The notes under the pieces: model-generated
What the model saw: only the letters and a program-made list of their open reading frames with translations
Told to the model about the DNA's origin: nothing
Database searches by the model: none
NCBI GenBank assembly: GCA_910587895.1
Contig: CAJUOE010000061.1
Coordinates: 1-30,817 of the forward strand
Direction: 5' to 3'
DNA from: an uncultured Lachnospiraceae bacterium
Lineage (GTDB): Bacteria; Bacillota; Clostridia; Lachnospirales; Lachnospiraceae
Length of the DNA: 30,817 nt
Made by a program: the position numbers and the translations under genes
Part shown: positions 7,584-14,500 of the stretch, piece by piece
Layout: each line of letters opens with the position of its first letter
Numbering within the stretch: the first letter of the stretch is position 1

Positions 7584-8834
7584 TTGCTTAACAACATCAA
7601 AGTCGGAAATTTTATAATGAACAAACGTAAAAGCCTCGGATTGACACAGCAACAGCTTGCCGAGCAGTTGAACGTTTCCTTTCAGGCAATTTCCAAATGG
7701 GAAAATGGAACGACATATCCCAACATCGAGATACTGGCGGATCTGGCAAACGTCCTGGACGTGACGACGGATGAAATTTTAGCCGGCAGTGAAAGAGATG
7801 CCGAAGGCCTGTCATACAGCAAGGCAGGGATTGATATCGCCTACACGGATGCGATAAAGAAGGAAATGTCAGAACATTTGGAAACGGGTGACAGACGCAT
7901 CCTCAATAGCCTCGGTGCCTTTGCCTCTCTGTACGATATGGATTTTCCCGAGATTCAGAATCCCGTTTTGGTACTCAAATCGGAAGAACCAGGCTCCAAG
8001 CAAAAGCTGGCGATGGAGTATGGCTATACGGAGTCCATCTGTCATGACATGATCAATCACCTGGTAAACGATATTGCCGTTATGGGGGCAAGGCCTTTGG
8101 CTGTTTTAGATACGATTGTATGTGGAAATGCGGAAAAGGACACGATAAAAGCGCTGGTAAAAGGAATTTCCGAATCATGCAGGGAAAATGAATGCTCGCT
8201 TGTGGGCGGTGAAACTTCGATACAGCCGTTGGTTGTAGCGTCCGGGGTTTATGTTCTCACTTCAAGCATTGTCGGCATTGCGGAGAGATCGAAGGTGGTT
8301 GACGGCTCCGCCATAGAAACGGGTGATGCAGTTTTGGCAATCGCCTCCAATGGTCTGCATACCAACGGATATTCACTGGTACGCTTACTGATGGACAAAA
8401 TACCGCAAATTAAGCTGGATAAAATAGACGGGCTAACGTTTATAGAACAGATTATGAAACCGCATACGCCCTATTATCAGGCGATAAAAGGATTATTTGG
8501 CCAGAATATTTTACATGGCATGGCTCATATTACGGGCGGTGGAATCGAGGGCAACCTTTGCAGGGTAATTCCTGACGGGTTAAGCGCCAGAATAGATCTT
8601 TCCAAGATCAGGGTATTGAACATTTTTAAATATATTCGCGACAGTGGAAATATCAGTGACGAAGAAATGCTGCGGACGTTTAATTGTGGCGTCGGTTTTA
8701 TTTTAGTTGTGCCTCGGAAGAAGAAAAATACTGTCATGAAACACATCAGCCAGTTTTATGATTGTTACGAGATTGGGAATATAGAAAAAGGAGAGCACAA
8801 AGTAGCTTTCGAACAGCGCATGAACTGGTTATAG
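7584..8834 (+). CDS. Fusion of XRE-type HTH and PurM-like (AIR synthase related) domain
   Basis: 416 residues from a TTG start, preferred because CGGAGG lies 7 nt upstream and because the HTH fold begins at GNFI (residues 8-11); the ATG at 7617 would cut into helix 1. Residues 8-68 are an XRE/Cro helix-turn-helix (LTQQQLAEQLNVSFQAISKWENG). Residues ~76-416 align along their length with PurM, the phosphoribosylformylglycinamidine cyclo-ligase of purine synthesis: YSKAGIDI, LVNDIAVMGARPL, CSLVGGET, GLHTNGYSLVR, HITGGGIEGN and TFNCGVG. The PurM nucleotide loop DGVGTK is replaced by EEPGSK (134-139), and GGETAEMP by GGETSIQP. It may therefore be a transcription factor that senses a nucleotide-like ligand rather than an enzyme. 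No partner genes of purine synthesis are adjacent. Confidence 0.85.
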   Translation: MLNNIKVGNFIMNKRKSLGLTQQQLAEQLNVSFQAISKWENGTTYPNIEILADLANVLDVTTDEILAGSERDAEGLSYSKAGIDIAYTDAIKKEMSEHLETGDRRILNSLGAFASLYDMDFPEIQNPVLVLKSEEPGSKQKLAMEYGYTESICHDMINHLVNDIAVMGARPLAVLDTIVCGNAEKDTIKALVKGISESCRENECSLVGGETSIQPLVVASGVYVLTSSIVGIAERSKVVDGSAIETGDAVLAIASNGLHTNGYSLVRLLMDKIPQIKLDKIDGLTFIEQIMKPHTPYYQAIKGLFGQNILHGMAHITGGGIEGNLCRVIPDGLSARIDLSKIRVLNIFKYIRDSGNISDEEMLRTFNCGVGFILVVPRKKKNTVMKHISQFYDCYEIGNIEKGEHKVAFEQRMNWL

Positions 8835-8849
8835 CCATGCGCTGTTCGA
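8809..8849. terminator. Perfect inverted repeat spanning the XRE-PurM stop codon
   Basis: TCGAACAGCGCATG (8809-8822) and its exact complement (8836-8849) form a 14-bp stem with a 13-nt loop holding the TAG stop. No T-run follows on either strand. It lies between convergent genes and may end both transcripts or protect the 3' end. Confidence 0.5.
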
Positions 8850-8872
8850 GATATTATGTATGTGCGTTTGCA

Positions 8873-9328
8873 TTACTCCTTTAATCCCACATAAATATGT
8901 ATTTCTGCGTGATCCATGCTGTCATCCTGATATTCTTCAAAGTCGCATTGGAACGTTCTTTCAAGTTTCATCTGCCAGATTTCCTGCCATGCTGCCGCAA
9001 CTGCCTGTACCATATCCCCGTGGATGACAAATTTTGCATATTTTCCTGCGGGAATCCGGCAAACGGCATAGGTATCATTCTTCGGCTCAGAAGATGTTTC
9101 GCAGGCGACCACGGTTGTGTAATCTGATTTTTCATCTCCGGCATATTCCGTATAAATTCCCAATGCCTTTTCATTTACCTTGTCGGGAATGGAGGCATAG
9201 ATGCCTTCGTTGAAAAAACGATTCCATAACCCGCCGATGACCGCGCCCGCGTCGGGGGAAGTGTTGTTTGTGCGTGCCGATACGCCTACGGCAATTTTTT
9301 CTTTCAGTGTTACAATTTCATATTCCAT
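8873..9328 (-). CDS. GyrI-like/AraC effector-binding domain protein
   Basis: The start chosen is the ATG at 9328 (MEYEIVTL), which follows AAAGGATGG at good spacing; a longer frame to 9394 has no ribosome site and overlaps the upstream gene. The product has 151 residues. The pattern of YEIVTLKEKIAVGVSART, the central WNRFF, the ETSSEPKND turn, YAVCRIPAGKYAKFVIHGD, and a C-terminal acidic stretch ending in IHIYVGLKE fits a stand-alone GyrI-like/AraC-type effector-binding domain. Such domains bind small hydrophobic or cationic ligands. It follows the WYL regulator by 62 nt on the same strand, so the two probably form an operon; the ligand-binding protein might be the regulator's target. Confidence 0.82.
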   Translation of the reverse strand: MEYEIVTLKEKIAVGVSARTNNTSPDAGAVIGGLWNRFFNEGIYASIPDKVNEKALGIYTEYAGDEKSDYTTVVACETSSEPKNDTYAVCRIPAGKYAKFVIHGDMVQAVAAAWQEIWQMKLERTFQCDFEEYQDDSMDHAEIHIYVGLKE

Positions 9329-9390
9329 AACTAAGACCATCCTTTCATTTGATGTCCTTATTCTAGCAAAGCAACCATGACATCTGTATG

Positions 9391-10299
9391 TCATGGTTGT
9401 AAATATATCTGGCGGATTTTTTCTGCATATTCCAGAATGTCTTTGCGAAATTCCGACGGTTCCAAAAGTTCTGCGTCGTCGCCAAAAGAGATGATCCAGC
9501 CCAGGATGCTTGCCTTATCTGTAAAAGCGGCGGAAAAGAGCAGTGTGCCGTCTGGCTGGACGGTAAAGCTTTCTGCGCCATAGTCCTCGATGAGCCGCCA
9601 TTTATATTGCGGCTTGATTTTTGCTTTTACCTGATATAAGTATGGAAATAACTGTTCGGGGGCGAGATTCGGAAGTGGGGCAGCACGTTTTTCAAAAGGT
9701 TCGCCTGTCTGCAGACCGGTCATTCGTCCCAGTTTAAATAAACGGAAATCTTTTCTCTCTTCACACCATCCCCACAGATACCAGTTGGACCATTGAAAAA
9801 TCAGGTCATATGGCTCGACTGTACGCTGTGATTCACCTTTTGGGGCAAAGTATGTAAAAGAGACTTTTCGTCCGCAGGTGATGGCATCGTGCAGCAATTC
9901 GATTTTGGGCGATAACGAGGCTTTGTACCAGGAGGAAAGGTCGATTAAAATATGCGTATCCCCTGCAAGCAGGTTGGACGAGCCGGCGGACAGCTTTTCC
10001 ATCAGCTGTGCATAGCGGCTGGTACCGCTCACGCTGTCGAGGCTGCGGAGCCCGGCAAGAATTGCCTGCATGTCTGTCCTGCTGAGTAGTGTGCGGTCAA
10101 TTTTATAACCGTCCATGATGGAGACGCCGCCGTTTACGCCTGGTTCCGTTACCAGCGGAATGCCAGCTATGCAGAGCGCCTCGATGTCCCGATTAATGGT
10201 GCGGCGGGAAACCTCAAATTTTTCTGCGAGATAGGGGGCGGTCACTTTTTGATGTTGTAATAAAATCGACAGGATGCCGATCATTCGTTCCAGTTTCAT
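9391..10299 (-). CDS. WYL-domain transcriptional regulator (YafY/DeoR-like)
   Basis: 302 residues. Residues 1-60 are a winged helix (LAEKFEVSRRTINRDIEAL, the HTH_11 pattern). Residues ~140-205 form the WYL domain, with the signature NWYLWGWC and the basic FRLFKLGRM. A C-terminal WCX-like extension ends near residue 300. WYL regulators sense nucleic acid or small ligands and often repress their own operon. The start is supported by GAGGT upstream and by the conserved MKLERMIGIL opening. The gyrI-like gene follows 62 nt downstream. A TTGACA-containing promoter lies in the divergent gap shared with the Rpn-like gene. Confidence 0.92.
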   Translation of the reverse strand: MKLERMIGILSILLQHQKVTAPYLAEKFEVSRRTINRDIEALCIAGIPLVTEPGVNGGVSIMDGYKIDRTLLSRTDMQAILAGLRSLDSVSGTSRYAQLMEKLSAGSSNLLAGDTHILIDLSSWYKASLSPKIELLHDAITCGRKVSFTYFAPKGESQRTVEPYDLIFQWSNWYLWGWCEERKDFRLFKLGRMTGLQTGEPFEKRAAPLPNLAPEQLFPYLYQVKAKIKPQYKWRLIEDYGAESFTVQPDGTLLFSAAFTDKASILGWIISFGDDAELLEPSEFRKDILEYAEKIRQIYLQP

Positions 10300-10345
10300 A
10301 TGAGTACCTCATGGATTGTTTGTAGGTTTCTGGTGAATTTTTAAT

Positions 10346-10374
10346 AAGCTATCATATTATCGGTTTTGTGTCAA
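10346..10374 (-). promoter_or_regulatory. Candidate promoter of the WYL-gyrI pair
   Basis: On the minus strand: TTGACA (10374-10369), 17-nt spacer, TAGCTT (10351-10346) preceded by TGA, giving an extended -10. The -35 is perfect, the -10 weak, as expected for a regulated gene. Confidence 0.5.
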
Positions 10375-10411
10375 GCAGGCAGTGCTAATTACGGAAACAT
10401 GCGTTTTCTGA

Positions 10412-10440
10412 TTGAGTAAAATTATGGCATGTGGTAAAAT
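10412..10440 (+). promoter_or_regulatory. Candidate promoter of the Rpn-like gene
   Basis: TTGAGT at 10412-10417, 17-nt spacer, TAAAAT at 10435-10440; the start codon is at 10459, so the leader is very short. Confidence 0.55.
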
Positions 10441-10458
10441 ATAATAAAAAGGAGAAGG

Positions 10459-11403
10459 ATGTCAGTGGATGATATAAGAATTACAAACACGCCCTATGAT
10501 GATGTGTTTCGTACGTTGCTCAACGATTGCAGTTCTTTGATTATCCCCATGATAAACGAGGTGTTTGGTGAACATTATTCTGGACAGGAGAAAATTATCT
10601 TTTCGCCAAATGAACACTTTGTGAACCGCCAGGGCGGGAATGAGGATGAGAGGGTTACGGATACAAGTTTTAAAATACAGGGGAAAGAAACCAAAAAATA
10701 CCATTTAGAATGTCAGAGCAGTACCGATAACAGTATGTTGGTTCGATTTTTTGAATATGACACACAGATTGCCCTTGATGGGGGCGAGATCAAAGGGAAT
10801 GTCCTTACAGTGACGTTGCCTCATTCTGCCGTATTGTATTTGAGATGTCGGCTATCGACACCTGATTCACTGAGAATCAGGATGATAACGCCTGGTGGAA
10901 CGGTGGAATATGATATCCAGGTGATGAAATCCCAGCGATACACTTTGGAAGATATTTTTGAGAAAAATCTGTTGCTTTTAATTCCTTTTTATATCTTTTC
11001 CCATGAAACAAAGTTTGGGGAATATGAGAAAGATAAAGCGAAATTGAAAGTATTGCAGGAGGAATATGAGCAGATTAAAAACAGGCTTGAGGGACTTTTG
11101 AATCGGGGAGTCATCAGCGAATATACGAGATGTACCATTGTTGATATGTCGAATAAAGTGTTGGAGCACATTGCCTTAAAATATAATTCTGTCAGGGAAG
11201 GAGTGAGAGCGGTTATGGGTGGAAAAGTATTGGAATATGAAGCAAAGACCATTAAACAGGAAGGAATAAAAGAGGGAATAGAACAGGGAATAGAAGGAAC
11301 GGTTTCCATATTAAAAAATTTAGGCGTTCCATCACAGACAATCCTGCTTAAGATCCAGGAACAATACAATCTGAGCCCTGAAGTGTCCAGGAAATATCTG
11401 TAG
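10459..11403 (+). CDS. Rpn-family PD-(D/E)XK nuclease-like protein
   Basis: 314 residues from an ATG preceded by AAAAAGGAG. The N-terminal TPYDDVFRTLL, followed by D68 and the LECQSS strand (E84-x-Q86), fits the PD-(D/E)XK core of the Rpn (recombination-promoting nuclease/putative transposase) family. ARFFEYD-like MLVRFFEYDTQIAL continues the fold. The C-terminal third is helical and ends in the Gly-Ile-Lys/Glu-Gly repeats (IKEGIEQGIEG) and short tail seen in many Rpn proteins. Characterised Rpn proteins cut DNA and promote RecA-independent recombination; some act in phage defence. The gene stands alone between the WYL operon and a convergent surface protein gene. These genes are usually multicopy and mobile in Clostridia genomes, though no terminal repeats are visible here. 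Confidence 0.8.
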   Translation: MSVDDIRITNTPYDDVFRTLLNDCSSLIIPMINEVFGEHYSGQEKIIFSPNEHFVNRQGGNEDERVTDTSFKIQGKETKKYHLECQSSTDNSMLVRFFEYDTQIALDGGEIKGNVLTVTLPHSAVLYLRCRLSTPDSLRIRMITPGGTVEYDIQVMKSQRYTLEDIFEKNLLLLIPFYIFSHETKFGEYEKDKAKLKVLQEEYEQIKNRLEGLLNRGVISEYTRCTIVDMSNKVLEHIALKYNSVREGVRAVMGGKVLEYEAKTIKQEGIKEGIEQGIEGTVSILKNLGVPSQTILLKIQEQYNLSPEVSRKYL

Positions 11404-11431
11404 GTCAAAATGGGTTTTGATAAAATATTTT

Positions 11432-11474
11432 AATCCCGCCGGGAAGTGCAGTTTCATGCCCTCCCGGCGGGATT
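11432..11474. terminator. Bidirectional hairpin between convergent genes
   Basis: AATCCCGCCGGGA (11432-11444) pairs perfectly with TCCCGGCGGGATT (11462-11474), with a 17-nt loop in which TGCA/TGC can pair further. The A/T-rich AAAATATTTT flank reads downstream on the minus strand. It probably ends both the Rpn-like gene and the CotH gene. Confidence 0.7.
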
Positions 11475-11501
11475 GTGGTTAGTTCCATATATTATTGAAA
11501 C

Positions 11502-14500
11502 TTATTTCTTGACCCGGATGGTCTTTTTCACTTTCTTGCTGCCGCAGGAGATGGTCAGCGTAGCCTTGCCGGATTTCTTTTTCGCAGTCAATTTGACCTT
11601 GCTGCCCGTACTCTTGCTCAATTTCAGGAGTTTCTTTCCTTTCTTGTCCAGTTTCCAGCGAATCTTGCCTTTCAGTCCCTTGGTTTTTGCCGTCAGCGTA
11701 ATGGATTTCTTCTGCTTTACCGTGGTTTTGCCGCTCACTTTCAGGGAGGGCTTTGCGACGGTAATTGTGCAGGAGGCTGTCAGGTTGCTGCCGTCTGTTG
11801 TCGTCGCCGTAATGGTTGTTTTACCGGCGGCTTTTGCCGTTACCTTTCCATTCGATACGGTGGCGACAGCGGGCTTGCTGCTGCGCCAGATTACATTCTG
11901 GGAGACATTGGACGGTGCGACAGTCGCTTTTAGGTTGAACGTTCCATAAACCTGTAGGGTTTTGGATTTGGCGGACAGGCTGATGCCGGTTGCCTTGGGT
12001 GTGGGGGTAGTTTGCGGTTTCGTCTTTACGGTACCATTGTATTCTGTGGTTATGTCGCCGGTCTCCACACTGCTTTTGACTTTTACAGAGATGGTTTTTC
12101 CAATATCATCTGCTGTCAGCTTGTAAGTCCTGCCCGTGGCTCCGGTAATGGCAACGTTATTTGCGTACCACTGGTAGGAAAGTATACCTGTGTTGTTGCT
12201 GCCAGCGATTTCTGCGGACAGAATATCGTCCGGGTAGGAGGTGTCTGCTGTCTGGCAGCTCGACTGTATTGTGACAGTGCCGGTCAGCGCATTAGTGTCC
12301 GGAGGCGTAACCGTTTTTGAGATCACTGTGCCCTCGTATGTTCCGGCCCGTTCACCGGTCTCCACACTGCTTGAAACCTTGACGGTAATGGTCTTGCCAA
12401 CTTCGTTTTCTGTCAGGGTATAAGTGCTTGTGGTTGCCCCATTAATAGCGGAATTATCTGCAAACCATTGGTAGGAAAGGGTACCGCTGTTATTGGTGTC
12501 GGTAAGCGTTGCGGTCAGGACGTCATCTGGATAGGATTTGCCTGCGACCGTGCTGCTTGACGTAACCGTGACGTTGCCGGTCAGCGCATCAGCGTCCGGA
12601 GGCGTAACCGTCTTCGCTGCGACCGTGCCTTCGTATCTTCCTGTTCGAGTGCCGCTTTGTGCGCTGCTTGAAACCTTGACGGTAATGGTCTTGCCAACTT
12701 CATTTGCAGTCAGGGTGTAGGTGCTTGCTGTCGCTCCGCTGATAGCTGTGTTATTTGCGTACCATTGGTAGGAAAGGTCGCCGCTGTTATTGGTGTCGGT
12801 AAGCGCTGCGGTCAGGACGTCATCTGGATAGGATTTGCCTGCGGCCGTGCTGCTTGACGTAACCGTGACGTTGCCGGTCAGCGCATCAGCGTCTGGAGGC
12901 GTAACCGTCTTCGCTGCAACCGTGCCCTCGTATGTGCCGTTCAGTTCATCGCTTTGTACGCTGCTTGTTATCTTGACGGTAATGGTTTTGCCAATTTCAG
13001 CGACCGTCAGCCGGTAGTAATTCAGGTTTGCCCCATCAATGGCGGTGTTATCAGCGTACCATTGGTAGGAAAGTGTACCGGTATTGTTGCCGTTTTTGAT
13101 GGAGGCGCGCAGGATGTTTCCGGGGTAAGAAGTCTGTTTTGCTGCATCATCTTCGCTGTCTGATTTGATGGAGACCGTGCCGGATAGCTGTTCCTGCGTG
13201 GGACCTTCCACCTGAAGTTCACTGCGCGTAAAGTTTGTGAAATTGATCTTGTCGGCCAGGTAATTCTTTGAGGAATCCGCACCCAGGATTTCTACTGTGT
13301 TTGGTGCATCCGCTGAAGTTTCCAGTAAATCCGTGCTTATGGTAACGGAAGCATTTCCGTTTGTGACCGGAATCCATGATCCGTCGCTTGTTGTCGTTAT
13401 TTTCTTCCCATTTACAAGGAAAGTCACATACGCGATATCGGATCCGGTGACAGTAGCCGTTGCCTTCAGCTGTTCATTTTCTTTGGCTGCGGAGACGGTC
13501 AGGTCTTCGGAAACCTGGTTTCCGAGTGATGCATATAAGGTTTTGATGTCCGTAAACTGCTCGTTCATCCAGCCGACACGTTTTTCAATGAATTTGCGCA
13601 GGGAAATCATGGCGTCGTCGTATGTCTGGCTTGATGTCTGAATTACATTTCCATTTGCGTCGAATGCGCGTCCCCAATAGTCACCGTATCCCTGATAGCG
13701 TATTTCAGGGTGGTCGGGATCGAATGTATATGTTTCCCACAGCGCATCGTTTGCCTCGGCTGCTTTCTGGTATTTTCCTTTGAGTTCATCAATGAGCCCG
13801 CCGTTTGCGGTGATGCCCTGGATGACCGTCGGATAGTATTTCTGCCAGTATTCATACGCCTTTGTCACAAAATAGGGGTCTTTGACAAGGAAACGGTTCC
13901 ATTGCTTATCCTGGTAGGATGCATTTGATAATTCTGCAAAACCGCCCTCAGAATCCGGTATTCCGGTGAGCGTCGTGTGCCAGTTATCCCATACGAAGGG
14001 CCCGGTCATCGAATACATGTTGATGTTGCCAAACGCCCAGTCGTAATCCCAGTCGGGTCCCATCTTAGCCTTTCCTTCCAGGTCCTTGTAGAGATAGGTG
14101 CTGTTCTTCATGGAATCCCAGTTGTTTGTGTATTCGCAGATCAGCCAGTACCTTACAAGGGAATCCAGGTCAAATAAATCTGTATAGTGTACGGTTTCGT
14201 TATTGTATATCGCTGTAAAGTCCGGGCTTGCCAACGCTTCCTCATAAGCGTCCAGATAGTTCTTTGCATAATTCATCATTGCCGGATTTGTTTTTGCATA
14301 TTCCGGCCGGCGGAAGAACATATTGATGCCGCTGTGTTTTGTCTTGAAAGTTGAGATGAACTTGTATGCGTATTGCGGGTATTCCGTCCTGAAATCCATG
14401 TCCAGGAGGAATCCGCCAGTAAATTCCGGTATCGTGCCTGCGTAGGAGGAAGTTGTTATATCATATTCCGTACCTTTGTAGGTGACCTTTTTGGTTGTTG

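Noticed and set aside
12241..13017. Three similar 60-aa open frames on the plus strand at 12241, 12538 and 12835
   Set aside because: They are antisense shadows of the tandem repeats in the CotH gene, spaced by the 297-bp repeat period, and lack ribosome sites.
11997..13187. Regular repeats as a possible CRISPR-like array
   Set aside because: Units are ~300 bp, in frame, coding and without spacers; they are protein repeats.
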